Shown here: positions 51,701 through 63,900 of the stretch, in pieces | How the letters are laid out: the number at the start of each line of letters is the position of its first letter | Numbering within the stretch: position 1 is the stretch's first letter | Assembly: GCA_963978905.1 (NCBI GenBank) | Contig: OZ022257.1 | Coordinates: 51,602,873 to 51,666,872, forward strand | From: Trichostrongylus colubriformis | Taxonomy: Eukaryota > Nematoda > Chromadorea > Rhabditida > Trichostrongylidae | Length of the DNA: 64,000 nucleotides | Direction: 5' to 3' | Position numbers and translations under genes: made by a program | Notes under the pieces: generated by a model | What the model was told of the DNA's origin: nothing | What the model saw: the letters and a program-made list of their open reading frames with translations, nothing else | Database searches by the model: none

Positions 51701-54700
51701 CCAGAGCTCTCTACTATGTGATGGGAATTACCTAACAAAGAGGAGCAAGAAGCTTTCCGGTGAGAGAATATCATCGCTGGCCAACTTTCTCACATGCATT
51801 CTGTTGAGCTCTCTAATCCCAGTGACTAATAGCAGCTGTGCCCACACGCTTCCTCCACACTACAAAGTCAGTGGACAGCATTATCTTGATGAATGGGATT
51901 ATCATGGTGCTGATGCCTGAGGACCGCTTGAAAAGCCGCACGAAAGCTAAAAAACCGATACAGCTGCTACCCATTTTCCATAATTAAAGGGTAAGGTTTT
52001 GGCATTAATGGATCTGATTGGATGAGCCACGCATCATAGCTCCACCCAGAGCGTGATATGGCCTATACATACGAGATGGCAGGTGAGTGTGATGTGGCCT
52101 CTACAATGACTTGCGTGGGCCAGCCGATGTAGTGAGTCGGAGACGTTTATCCTCCCAGACAATTCCGGGACCAATTCGCCTATCCCTGAAAAATGAAAGG
52201 CTTGGTTGGCCTGAACGGGCATTGATACGGGATTTAATCACCGTGAGAGTGCGCCATCTGTCACCACACCACCTCCGCCCACATTTATGCCCACGTTTAT
52301 GAGAAAAAATCAATAGCATGTACTTCAGCTTTTCTGGGACTTAACTTTAATCAACTGGCCTATTTCTCCCTTCTTGAATTCTTCAAAAGAACGACCACAA
52401 TGACAATAAACGCTGTACGTGCAAAAGTGACCGCAAAAGATCAGCACCAAAAGTCTTGTCATATTTTTTTCAATCGCCACTTTTTATTTTTTTTTTTGTC
52501 CAACAAATAATAATTAGGCAACAAAGTATTGACCATTGTTATCGGCAACCCTCTGCCACTTTATAGAAAAATCGTTGATTCCCTTCTCCCAGAACTCTGG
52601 GTTCTGAGAGTCGAAGAAGTCAGCGATCGCCTTCGCAAGCAAGTAATAATCAACGAATTTTCTCTTGGCTAGGAAGGATTCGAGAGGATGGGGAAGGTGA
52701 TAGCCAGAAGGGACAATGTCTGGAGAGTACGGTGAATGGGGCAGCACATCCCAGCCGTGCTCCTATAACTTAGCCTGGGTACTTTTCACGAAATGGGAGC
52801 GGGCGTCGTCATGAAGAAGGGTGACCGGACTTACGGTAGCGGTGACTGTCTCGCCTTGTACCAGCACCTCGCGGAAAAGCATTCCTTCCTCGTCCCAGAA
52901 CCAGCACAGTCCCAAGCGTGGATTGCCTTTCATGTCAATCTCGCCGTTGCTGAAGCTGATGAACCAGCGGCGCACGGTCACGTAGCTCACACATCCCTTG
53001 CCCAATGCAGCGCTGATGGAGTGGCAAGCTTCCGTCGTTTTGGTGCCGCAAGACCGCTTATAATAGATGACACCGTGAGTTGGGTGGGTATCGACAACGG
53101 GCATTGTAGCTCTCTCCACGGTATCTGGTGGGACAATATATATTTTCCTAGAAAGCTTAGGGAACGTTCTACCATATTCCTGAACCGCCTCGACCTGCCT
53201 CGAAGTGAACAAGAGTTACTGATTTTTTTTGGGAAAATATGACAAGACTTTTGGGACAACCTAATATTTAATGTGCAAAAAATAAAATTGAAACGAAGCT
53301 GAGGCAATGTCAACACAATAATGGGCTTTACGGAGGTTGCGGGTGGGCATGCGGCAAAGGCCTTCATCGCGCCCATTTCTTGCTCTCTCACCAAGATACT
53401 GTTCATTTCCGTGCATCATTGCCCTCGTGTGTATCGTAAGTACAGTCATCAGTTTACATTTTTGTGTATATTTTCACCTGCGCTTTAGTTCAGGGAGCTA
53501 AAAATTCCCCCAGCTAAGGCACAGCAAAAATCCCAAGCTAAAATGGCGTGGGAAGCCATGCGTAGTGGATTGGTTCTCAATTACATTAGCACAACCTCTT
53601 GGTTGCAGAGACAGCCAAAGAACCAATGACATTCTTTTCTATGTTACTGGAAAGGTGATTCATGTACCTTCATGCATATTCACCAAACCCTACAAAGAAG
53701 GGAGCGTGAACTCTATCGCGCTGAGAGAGTGCAGACGAGCTAAAATTGGGCGCGGTCAATGCCCGCCCTCTAGCACCCATTTCACGATGTTTGTGTCCGC
53801 ACGATCGAGGGGCGTGTCCCATGCGTGAGTGGGCGGGGTTCATGGTGCATTATAATGAGCCACTATTTATAACTTCAAAAACGGTTGAAATACCGAAACA
53901 GATAATCACTAAATGCCACGAAGGCTGACGTGCGGGCAACCGAATAGCAAGGAGCTGACTTCAAATCTAGCATCATACTTTTCACTAGTAGTTTCCCTCC
54001 CCCTCCTCCGCCTTATAATAAATCAATAATAATGAAATAATAATTCCATCAGAACTGTCGTAAAAGTTTGGTAAGTCTTTCCAATACATTACATCAATCA
54101 GCTGAATAAATAGGGCGTTTTTGAAGCGCTCTCGTTTTCTTTGCGATAGAAAAATATCGCATACATCATTCTTGACAGAAAAAAAGACAGATCGCCGAAT
54201 CCAGAACGTCAGTGGCCTCTCCCTCGGTTCCCATCTACTCGCCGCATCCTTCTCGCCCTTCTTCCCACCACAGTTACGTATGCGCTTTCATGAACTGGGC
54301 AGAAGAGACGTGCTGGCTGAGCAAACAAACATCCGAGCCCTGCCTTCTTTACGACGCCGATTGAAAAAACGCGTTCGCACGGGAATTCCCCTCCGTATCC
54401 ATACCTCATCCGTTTTTCTTCTGAGAAGCTTCAACGGCGGCACGGACATTAATCACGAGCCGCTGTGCCCTTCCGGGTTCCAGACGGCATATGGGGCGTA
54501 AATATATTAAACCGAAAGGGCATTATAACTAATAAATCTCACGGGCATTCATCTTGAAACAAGATATCTTAGAGTCCCACCCAAAATCGCTCCACGCCCG
54601 AGAGTTCTGAGTCCAAAAACTCTAACAGAATTCCACAAAAAGTGATTAGCATTTCGAAAAAAAATTGAGAAACCTACTAAATTTGAGAAACGGTCACAGA

Positions 54701-55111
54701 CATGAACTGCCCAAACGTATTTCTGGATTAAGATCATTCCCTCAAGAAAAAAAATGGAGACGGGACAACAATCACGCTTCTAGGAATCAAAATCGAAGTT
54801 CATCCACGCGCGCAAAATGAATACTTATCGAACGAGCACACACAAGCTGTGGACCAAAGTGCGAAAGTAGTTTTTTTCACAGTAATGCGGATATCAACAG
54901 AGAAAAGCCGAAATCAATTAAGGGGATAATCAGATCTTATATCAATTGATTAAGTACCTTACCCTCCTCCGGTGACGCTGGTTGTGAACGATACATCTGA
55001 CATATACATCGATGATTTTGGTGTTGCCTGCTCTCCACGTTGTGCATCTTCATCGTTGACTGCATTGCTTGAAGCTATTCCACTATCACTTTTGCCATTT
55101 CCGGCGTACAT
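42755..55111 (-). CDS. SLC22-type organic cation/carnitine transporter-like MFS protein (short N-terminal form)
   Basis: Twelve-helix plasma-membrane solute carrier of the SLC22 type; substrate not predictable. Exons in 5'-3' order (forward coordinates): 54963-55111, 51532-51653, 50168-50304, 48696-48818, 48079-48209, 47625-47794, 47379-47488, 46550-46674, 46377-46476, 46036-46147, 45149-45281, 44968-45088, 44819-44902, 44170-44334, 42919-42963, 42755-42841. The phases fit throughout, giving about 637 residues. Family hallmarks in order: PEHWCQVPG in the large first extracellular loop (with sequons NDT and NIS), ETIVTDWNLVCDD, SDNFGRKP (MFS loop motif), LQVPWAMGYALLALIAYL, LPESPRWLMVKERVNEAEEV, NNAVAGAIEIPTLFCCVWLM, SELYPTIIRNSAVGM, and LPETSEKPLPETLD after the last helix. 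The 15-codon exon 42919-42963 has an uncertain acceptor; an in-phase alternative would extend it to 43020. The tail ends PEAFGEDQ. The start follows TTTCTAG, a possible trans-splice or internal acceptor. Confidence 0.9.
43328..43789. mobile_element. 462-bp foldback MITE with TTAA flanks (second family)
   Basis: Inverted arms of about 180 bp (AGGCATACCACGCGATAATC at the left, GATTATCGCGTGGTGTGCCT at the right) flanked by TTAA (43324-43327, 43790-43793). Distinct in sequence from the 425-bp family. Lies in the intron before the penultimate transporter exon. Both-strand open frames here follow the palindrome. Confidence 0.8.
45567..45786. mobile_element. 220-bp MITE in a transporter intron
   Basis: Terminal inverted repeats CTTATGTCAGGATTGTCGCA and TGCGACAATCCTGACATAAG; related to 28126-28316. 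No coding content. Lies in the intron between exons 46036-46147 and 45149-45281. Confidence 0.72.
46758..46830. repeat. Short dispersed repeat also seen at 41160-41230
   Basis: Shares AAATCCCCCGCAAAAGGCGCCCC-like and GAGCTGTGGCGGAGGCG-like blocks with 41160-41230. Intron of the transporter gene. Class unknown. Confidence 0.35.
49662..50086. mobile_element. Palindromic TTAA MITE, second intact copy, in a transporter intron
   Basis: 425 bp, the same length as 3067-3491 and nearly identical to it, with TTAA at 49658-49661 and 50087-50090. High arm-to-arm and copy-to-copy identity points to recent activity. It lies 81 bp downstream (transcript sense) of exon 50168-50304. Confidence 0.87.
50344..50524 (-). 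CDS. Possible third N-terminal exon of the SLC22-type gene
   Basis: A frame starting ATG at 50524 runs 60 codons to a GT at 50343-50342, leaving phase 1, which again fits exon 50168-50304. The intron would be only 39 nt. The composition is protein-like (e.g. GLGAEIAFETLPVLEDGGG). The donor GTGATG is weak and the frame meets a stop just beyond it, so chance is possible. Confidence 0.3.
52035..52285. repeat. tRNA-like short dispersed repeat, copy 3
   Basis: Shares ATGGCAGGTGAGTGTGATG, GGGCCAGCCGATGTA and a B-box-like GGGATTTAATCACCG with the copies at 2775-2985 and 31050-31265. Lies in the intron between the first two short-form transporter exons. Confidence 0.5.
52438..53264 (-). mobile_element. 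Internally deleted mariner transposon, inactive
   Basis: The right end GACTTTTGGGACAACCTAA is followed by TA; the left end is a mutated inverted copy (CCAAAAGTCTTGTCATATTT intact). The minus frame 52763-53212 holds the helix-turn-helix part (YKRSCGTKTTEACHSISAAL) joined directly to a late catalytic stretch (LLHDDARSHF). A second frame (52514-52747) has YSPDIVPSGYHL, where Gly replaces the last catalytic Asp of the DD34D triad. The middle of the catalytic domain is deleted and a frame break lies near 52755. It lies in a transporter intron. Confidence 0.8.
53265..54962. other. Intron sequence of the transporter gene, nothing recognised
   Basis: Part of the intron between exons 54963-55111 and 51532-51653. 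The open frame at 54121-54501 (+) has no motif. A GC-rich block near 53730-53840 with GTGGGCGGGG resembles other repeat material in the window. Confidence 0.4.
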
Positions 55112-57516
55112 CTAGAAATCAACAAGTCAATGAGAAGGAAGTAATGTCAAGTTATTGCCTCTATAACAACTTATGATCACTACTGAAAGCTTCGGATGCC
55201 GTGTACTGCCACGTCCTTTCGGTTTTATTTGTTCTCCTCCCTCAACTTCGTAGCAACTGTATCTAATCACGGCTATCACACAGAACAATGAACGTTTCGC
55301 TAGACACTGAGGCGCTGAGCTCTCAGTCAATATTTGCGATCTTTTTTATCACAAGCCGCGCCGAAAATCGGCTTGATCGAGCAGGTCAATCTGACCTCAC
55401 AAAGAGACAATATCATATCATCAAAGCAGTATTTCAGTTGCCAACAATGAAGCACTGATAATAGTAAGCTGAATACAGATTTTCCAAGAAAAAGATAGAA
55501 AAAACTGGATACAAGGAAAGCGATAATGTTGAATTTTTGAACAGATTTTCGAGCTCTATTGGGTCATACCACAAGTAATGTCGCTTTTTTATTTAAGCAG
55601 AAATTTTTCCTATAAAATAACAAGTTTCTACAGCAACTCGTATATCAATCAAAGAGATTTTTCCGCTCTTCAAAATGACATGCTTAATTTCTCTGTCGGT
55701 CATAACGGGGCTGATTTTCAGGCTGGCAGTGGCTGGTCTAGTCGACAAAAATTGACCACACCAGCAATAAATTGAAGCATTATCTTTCACACCGGAAAAA
55801 TCAATCAATCATGTGTCTCCTACTTAGCCCCAACCTTTTCCATGAGTTCCATCGAATGGTTGTTCAAAAAGTAGCTCCGCTCTTTTTCCAAACTGATTTT
55901 TCCGCCACAATTAGGTGATTTTTAAGAATTTCGTCGGATCAAAACAAGAAAAATTTTCAACTGGAAGAGCGGTGAAACGTTAGGAAGAGGTAGTGAGTAG
56001 AAACAGGGTAATATCGCACACCGGATTCCTCAACATTCTAATAAAAAAATAAACTGTGAATTAATGTCAACTAGACCCCTATTACATGGTGTTAAAATTC
56101 AATATGAACCGCAGTCAAAACGGAATTGAAACATGTTCTCGATATTGCAGAAAAATCCTCCTAAATAATTCATAAAGCAATGCTGAACAAAGAAGTCAAA
56201 GAGAAAAATTTTATTCGACTGATGTGAGTGCTCTTGAAAAAAGGAGTTCAGAAAGAAAGCGACACGACTTCACAAGCAACCAGTTGGTAAAATTTATACT
56301 AGAAGAGGTCGGGACTAAGTACAGAACATGACCGGTTAATTTTCCTGAAGTGAACCACAGTAATTCGATTAATTGCCGGTTTGCTCAATTTTTGTCAACT
56401 GGACCTACCCCTTCGTCAGCCCGAAAATAAGTCCCGTTCCCACATATTCGGGAATTGATCCGTTCTAAAAAAAAACGACATCACTTATGAGATGAGCCAG
56501 TGATTACCGAACCTCTCTTATATCTCATCGGTTTTTATAACCTCAAATATTCAATCATTTTTAGTAATTTGAATAAGTGGGCAATTCGAAGGGATAAAAT
56601 TGAGCACATTCCCAGAATGTCATGATAAACTCCACAAAAAGCACCTCAATCATCTCATTAGAACCGACGAGCAAGTTTCAATTCGAAACCTCGCTCGGCA
56701 CCGAAAATGTGAAGTTTCACTCCTTCGGGAGACCTCAAACAACACTCTTCATGACCCCCTGCATTCATCGACTTCTTAATCACGCATATTCACAGAACAG
56801 GTTACTTACGTCAGTGACTACTTATCCCTCGAAAACGCTCTTGTGAGTGAACAGCCAGAACGATTTTCAAACAGAACAGTTGTCACCGTACTTGACTTTA
56901 ACAATTGACTGCTTGGAGAGAGATTATACACATTTCAACGAAGATTTTCAACCCTATCAGCCATTACAAATAACTGCCCCCAGCCATTAGTCCGTACGCC
57001 TTACTTTGCTGTACCTCAATCCTTATACATATTGGGATGTAAAGAGTTTTGGCCAGTTTCCGCAATTAAATTCGAAAGATCATAACTCGGCTCAGATCGC
57101 TCTTTTCTCACAAAATGAACACCACTCGATCGTTACGCTCCTTGCAACATTATGCATACCTGCATATCTCAATTTGATTGAAGGCTGACTATTTATATTG
57201 CGCGAAATCAAAAAAAATCGACTCCAAACTCTTTCTGAACAAACCGCTGCACGAAGAGCTGTCCAGATGTTTGGGAAAGTGAAGCTCAGATAGCGTTAGA
57301 TCTGATGAACATGATAGAGGGGTGAGAGCTTCAGCCCAGAATCTCTTCAATCACTGGAAGACAAATCACTGGAATTCTTTGTGGAAAGAGCGCTCGTGCA
57401 TGGCTGCTGCGAGGGGTCGCGCGGTACCAAATTATCGGGTTTCTCGAATGAAAGCTACTCAAGGTAGACCACCACATTTCTGTGGGGAAGGCCTATACTT
57501 TTAGATGTACGCTCAC
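55112..57516. other. AT-rich stretch upstream of the short-form first exon
   Basis: No exon with a compatible phase was found here. If the short form has its own promoter it should lie in this interval, but no motif can be named. Confidence 0.35.
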
Positions 57517-60500
57517 CGCTTTCTGATGTCTTAATTGAAGCGAATTGATCAGTTGAGAATTCGAGCAGCTCATTCTCATTTTTGCACCTCTGAAATCAGG
57601 GACAAAGTGTTCCATCCAATGCTTTACCCCATCCTCCCTTGCAGTGGCTGCCTTTACTGCCTCGATTAAACCAGAACTCATGAAGTGAAGTCATCCAGAA
57701 AGTGCCATTTTCGCAATACTTCGAAATTTCCTCAATAAATCATAAACACTGTGGCGCTCCAAGGAAAGCATTCATTCAGAAAGAGCAGCTTTTTGTGTAT
57801 TTAAAGAGCACAATTTGTAAGCAGATTCATGTTTACGCGCCTTAAAATTTAAAGTTATTTTGTGAACGCGCAAAACCGTTCAGAATTTTCTTACAACAAA
57901 TATTCAACAAAATCCAAGAGTAGGAGCGTCAGCGGAAGCGATTCCAAGAGGATGAATGAGTAATAATAATGAGACTCAAGGGTTCATATAGTGTACTATA
58001 AGAACGAGCTCGAGTGGGCCCTTTATAGCCCAAGGCCTTAATATAGCCAGCCACACAATTCGGCAACTACAAGGTATGAGCGGAGCGAGGGAAACTCCGA
58101 GAATGCCTATCGCCATTTTGAAACTCATTGGCGAAACTTTGCGAAAATCGCAGCCTCAGAATCTGGTCACAAAAAAAAACTGAAAAAAAGGAAAACAGTG
58201 TTTCAGAACACGCCACGCACCCGACTTTTAGTAGCCGTTGTGACACGTGGATGGATGCACATTCGGCTTATGAAAGGACTTCCGGGAATAAGCCAAAATA
58301 CAAATGATAAGATTGGACAACCAAAATATCTCGCTTGCTTCCGATATTGTCTCAGTCCGGTAGTATCTTATAATAGCTCTACCTCGGCTGTCCAATTACT
58401 ACACACACACTGCTACGCTATATATAGTATAGAAACTTCAGTCGCCGAGAAGAACTACGGGCTAAGGAAGGACAACGAAAAATTAAGGCTTTCAATAGAT
58501 CGCTTTTTCAAATAGAATAAACGCACAAATACAAATAGAAGATAAGACGAAAAGTATGTTTCAAAATCTTTGCGACTACATGTGACAAAGTGCCGTGGCG
58601 AAATATGTATCACACGATGGGCACAAAAGAGAAGGGGTAAATAGCATAACGGTTTGGCAAGCCCTACAAGCAAGCTGCGCATGTCATTTTTCGGACAATA
58701 TTTTCTGCTCGCCCATCACCATCAGCAACATTACTAAACACATGTGTATGAGCAAAACAAGGGTCAAAATTAAAAAATATAATGATTGAAGTTCTCCTTG
58801 CACCAGACTATAATTTACCAGGCAATGATACAGAGTTAAGGATTGAGCATTTCACCCAGGTTGCGCCATGCATTCCAACTTAATCACGACCATAAACTCA
58901 GGAAATTGAAGCCACACTGACATGGAGTGCAGCTTATTACTGTCAGCCCGTTGGAACAAAGTGGATAGATAAAAGAATGCGCACTAAAAGAAATCAGTAG
59001 AACGAAAAAACAAAAATAAACGAAATAGAAAAGAGTAACAAAAATAGAAGTAAACACAAATAAATAAGGCAAAAAGGGTGGACAAATTCAAAGCACGAGT
59101 TTTCAAACAATCATTCGACGATAGGATCACATAATAATTGTCCATGAACACCGAGCCTACATAAAACAAAAAAGGAAAACCTATAGAAACGATCGATTAA
59201 AAATCCCGTTTACCTGCGGCAAAGCAGTGTCGCTAATAGCAAAAATCGGCGCCAACGACGATGTCGGATGGAATTGTCCGGCCAGTGCGGGCTCACTAAA
59301 ACTTCCGAATTAATTGAAAATTTGAGAAAATTTTCTCAGCAGCGGTCAAAAATATACAAGGGTTGGATAACTGAAAAATGTAGTCAATTGAAAATTCTGA
59401 GAATGACCAAATTTGGAAGGGCCCAGCCACATTCCGTGTTGCTTTCTGCATACCTGATCATTTCGTCCAGTACATATAAGCTGGTAATGCTTGTTTTTCA
59501 AAAGATACCTTGTTTTGTTGAGTAACAAATGTCTTCAGAATCCAAAAAACTATATATGCATCCTTTGACCAAAGTTATAGTTAAAATCCCTCATTGCTCT
59601 TCAGTCTTTCGCCAAGCTATCTTAGAATCCAATGCTCCGGCGTTGCTCTATTAGTGTGGGAAACAAGCTCGTTTTCGACTCGTCGACGTCACCGATCAAT
59701 AAGCGGGTGTGTTACAAAAACACTCCACTTTTGATTTATTCTGCAGTGATTGCCACTGCATATTTACTAAATATAATCAAGGCTACAGTAACCAGGAGCA
59801 TCCCTGGCAATTTCTGGTATCATTTCTGGAAACCACAGAATTGGATTTGGACAGCCTGCCAAAACGTATTAGCTGCGCTCGGCTACATTCTATTACAAAA
59901 TGTTTCTTCTTTTACCCCAACAGTGGCTATCGATTAAATATCGACTCATTTTCAATCAACCGTCAAGTTTAAATGAACGCAAAGAAGAAAGGGCAGAGCA
60001 ATAAGCTGTAAGTAATGACCAAAAAATACCATTCCCTCTCATAATTAACTTTAATGATTCTATTACAAAATGTTTCTTCTTTTACCCCAACAGTGGCTAT
60101 CGATTAAATATCGACTCATTTTCAATCAACCGTCAAGTTTAAACGAACGCAAAAAAGAAAGGGCAGAGCAATAAGCTGTAAGTAATGACCAAAAAATACC
60201 ATTCCCTCTCATAATTAACTTTAATGATTCTATTGCAAAATGTTTCTTCTTTTACCCCAACAGTGGCTATCGATTAAATATCGACTCATTTTCAATCAAC
60301 CGTCAAGTTTAAACGAACGCAAAAAAGAAAGGGCAGAGCAATAAGCTGTAAGTAATGACCAAAAAATACCATTCCCTCTCATGATTAACTTTAATGATTC
60401 TATTACAAAATGTTTCTTCTTTTACCCCAACAGTGGCTATCGATTAAATATCGACTCATTTTCAATCAACCGTCAAGTTTAAACGAACGCAAAAAAGAAA

Positions 60501-60980
60501 GGGCAGAGCAATAAGCTGTAAGTAATGACCAAAAAATACCATTCCCTCTCATAATTAACTTTAATGAAGCTAACGATCCGTATTCACTCAAGAGAAATCA
60601 AAGGCCATAAATGATGAAGAACAACCTCTATACCATGAGAATCAAATTCTAAGAGAAAAATAAAATATATCCAAGCGTTCATCTATTGTGAATCAATAGA
60701 CATCCGAATCTTACCTATAAATGAGTGGGCAATTCGAGAAGAGATTCGGTGTCGGAGTACGAGGTGTATCCTGTGCTTCCGGTGATTGTGCATCCTCTTG
60801 CTCACTCTGAAAATCTGGAGCACTCTGAAAATTAGGCCTACGATATCAGATAGGTTTCAGGGAGGCAATCGATTTTACAGTACCTGTGCAAATGTGAAAT
60901 TCGGGCGTGAATCTGATAAGGAAGTCGGTGTTAGAAGGCATCGTTTCTCTGAGTCATCCATGATGATGACAGCAGTCATC
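57517..60980 (-). CDS. Alternative N-terminal exon set of the SLC22-type gene (long form)
   Basis: Four minus-strand exons in phase: 60884-60980 (ATG at 60979, after ATTTCAG and one base), 60715-60806 (or to 60824 using an upstream acceptor), 59214-59295, 57517-57589. They encode about 114 residues of polar, Ser/Pro/Thr-rich sequence, e.g. DSEKRCLLTPTSLSDSRP and QDTPRTPTPNLF, with no membrane segment. The last exon ends in phase 1 (AGC G), exactly the phase needed by the exon 50168-50304 that starts the transporter body. It is not compatible with 54963-55111 or 51532-51653. I infer an upstream promoter giving a protein of about 661-667 residues with a different cytoplasmic N-terminus. Alternatively these exons belong to a separate upstream gene whose remaining exons I have missed. 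Confidence 0.6.
59891..60570. repeat. Tandem array of four 170-bp units
   Basis: Units start at 59891, 60061, 60231 and 60401 (TATTACAAAATGTTTCTTCT...) and differ at only a few positions, so the expansion is recent. Each unit contains a strong plus-strand acceptor (TTCTTTTACCCCAACAG) and a donor (GCTGTAAGTAATG) 84 nt apart; all three frames of that would-be exon contain a stop. The array lies in the intron between exons 60715-60806 and 59214-59295, antisense to the gene. The frame 59632-59937 just before it has no motif. Confidence 0.92.
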
Positions 60981-63900
60981 CTGAAATTGTCAACATTCTT
61001 GGAAATGTTTGGGCAAAGCAGGAAGCAATCTGATGCTCTGAAAAACAGCCCAACAAGGAAATAAGTCATCAGTTGTCATATAATATGACGGGTGCAACGA
61101 TGATATGGGCGAAGATGTTTTCACAAGGATGCTGAGATATTGGGCAAAACACTCACGCTCCGACGGACTCGATCCCTCACTAACGCTATCCGTGCACTGT
61201 GATCGAACGAAGATTATGAGCCCATTTGTTTATAATGTTGAGCTTCAACCAAAATCACAGAAACCCCGTTAGAACTGCCAAATGGACATAGGAATAGCAT
61301 CTCCGGGCAGCACCAATGTTTCGGTGGGTGGTCAACTTAAACTCCACGTACTATGACAATTTTGATAGCTGGAGTAAATAACCAATTTGTAGTCTGACAA
61401 GAATTCCTCTCTAATATCCTTAAAGTGTGAAGGTATGTCGATTACCGTAACTAGTTATGGAGTTTCAGAGATAGGCAAGAAATTGAAGAAAAAAAATTCA
61501 AAAAAAACTACACATAAATGGTGCAAACTCTATGGCTCATGCTATTCTTACTTCCAACATTGTAGTAAACATAAAAACGACGAACAACTTGACCTCGATC
61601 ATTCCCATCTTGGGACACATATCACACGCAAATTGCACTGGGAAACAAGACGGGTTTGAGCGCAATTCGCTCGATTAATGATTTCGAGGATCAACCAATT
61701 CACGGGTTATACAATCTAACAGGCCCTGTACAAATCCATCTTCCATATAGGATCGAGAAGCCTAAATGACACAGAAGAAATTTGGTCCGGGATACAAATC
61801 CGGCTCAGACGTGCGATAACGAGCGTCACTACGACTCCTTTGTTTTCTCAGAACAAGGCTGAGAGATCTCAGGAAAGCTCTCTCTCACCCCTTGGAAAGA
61901 TTAAAGTTTCTGGGAAAAATATGAAAGAACTTTCTGAAAGCAACAAGCTGGAGTACGAGGAAGTCAAAACTCCACGATCCACAGAACAACGTTTGGACAA
62001 GCCGGTGATAATGCAAGCACTGGTTAAACGCGTAGCCTGCCACAAAAGTACTCCTAAACTTATCATATTCACCAAAAGGCTAATACATCATCGTAGGGTG
62101 ACACCTCAGAACACCTGCAATAACAGCTGACTGTTGACTAGACTAGTACTAAAGCCGTAACTTGAGCCCAGGACGGCCAGAAATTCTAGATGAGGAATAT
62201 AGCTGCCCTGAAAGTGTTATTGGCAATTGTGGGATGAGATGCTGTATGGCGGTCCGCCTCTACATCTACACTATACAAACTCATTGTGCCGTACATAAAT
62301 CAACACAACAATCGATAAAATCAATAGAGCAGAACGGGAAGTGGAAAGCTGCTTTTCAAGCCGCAAAAGTATCATTACAATGCTATGTGGTGGAAAGCGA
62401 AACGTCTCGCCGTTGCGCCCGCGCTCGTCGGTGTTATAATAAGCAAAGGAATCATCAAATAAACAACCAACAAGTCGAGGAACATGAAAAATCGGAATGG
62501 AAAGTGGGCAGAAATTGGAGAGGAAAAGGAGCAAAAAAGAAGGGGGATAGGGGCAAAAACTGGTACTGATGAAACCACTGCACTAGTTTGTGAAGCGATT
62601 CCTTCAATATTTTTATGTACAAGCAGTGACGTAATGAAAACTACTTATACTGGCTTCAGATAAAACTCTCTGATGGAACTGATCTTGATCGAAACCGATG
62701 AAACTGCATATCAATTAAAAAACCGGAAACTAATCAATCTGTATTTACTCCTATCATCAATGCAGTAAACAAAACACCCAAAGACCGAACATGCAATGAT
62801 GTTGAAAGGGTACAGTATGGTGTGTGGGAAATCGTTCACCTCACTACGACCCAACTCTCCTCCCTCTACATTCCCAAATTATCTAGTAGCAGCGAGCGGG
62901 AGAAGTGACAACGACAGCAACAAACCTCCTACAACCGGGCTATTAGAGCACGATGATCAAATCGAAGCTACCGAAAACGACCCCTCTTACAGTCGCCAAG
63001 AATACGACCACACAATATGGCCCTTAGTTTTCCTCATCAAAACTGAAACCAAGCGTGGCTTAGCCACTAAGCTGGCTCGGATGACGCCCTCTAGCTACGA
63101 CGATTACCGTATGATTCTGGCGTAAAAAGTGGCCGATACAACAATGAATCAAAATTGCGACACAATGAATCGTCAAACTCAAAGAAGAAAAACATATCTG
63201 AAGAGAATCTTATGCATTAGAAATTAATAACGAATTCCCTACTCAAGTTTCATGGTTCCGAACATAGCGGTAATCTTTCATGCCTGTATCAAAGTCATGT
63301 CAAAGGGGTATTTCACATAGATCCCCGAAAATCTCCTTCTTGAGCCCCTTGACCTGGTATGTCTTTATATCACAAAAGAAGTCGATTCACATAAAAATTC
63401 AAATAGGAATAAAAAGACGTTGAAAGTTTCTGAAATCAAATATCTTCCGAGGCATGGTGCTCTCCATTTTCATTTTATGCTAAACGTTTAGATTGCTCAA
63501 CACTCAGTTTCCATTGTATGTATGACTAATGTACCACTCCTCTGAGTTATTTTGGTGCAAAAGAAAGATTTTGCATTTTGGATTATCTTTAACACCGTCT
63601 ATAGTAGGCTTCTTAAGAACCAGTATCTAAGCACTTCAGTAACCAATTTTAATGACAAAGATGTTGCCTTGAAATAACCCGCGAATCAACTTTAACTGTT
63701 TATTTAATTCGAAAATATGGTTCATTTCAGAAGTCGTCCTTGCATTTGAAGTTACATCAATTTGCATCGCTCGTAAAAAAATTTAAAAATAATTAGTGTA
63801 TTTTTAAAATGATAGAATCGGAAATATCCAGAATGTTTTCAGACAGCCAAGCAAGCACGTAAAAAAGAGAGCGGGAACGAGGCCGGCCGTTGTCCCGCCC

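Noticed and set aside
52793..53242. 149-residue plus-strand frame
   Set aside because: Exact antisense shadow of the mariner transposase relic.
61840..62569. Plus-strand frames of 96 and 135 residues
   Set aside because: The first follows a good acceptor, but no convincing donor or neighbouring exon was found; the second is basic low-complexity sequence without motif.
62796..63125. 109-residue plus-strand frame
   Set aside because: Protein-like composition but no splice partners and no recognisable domain.
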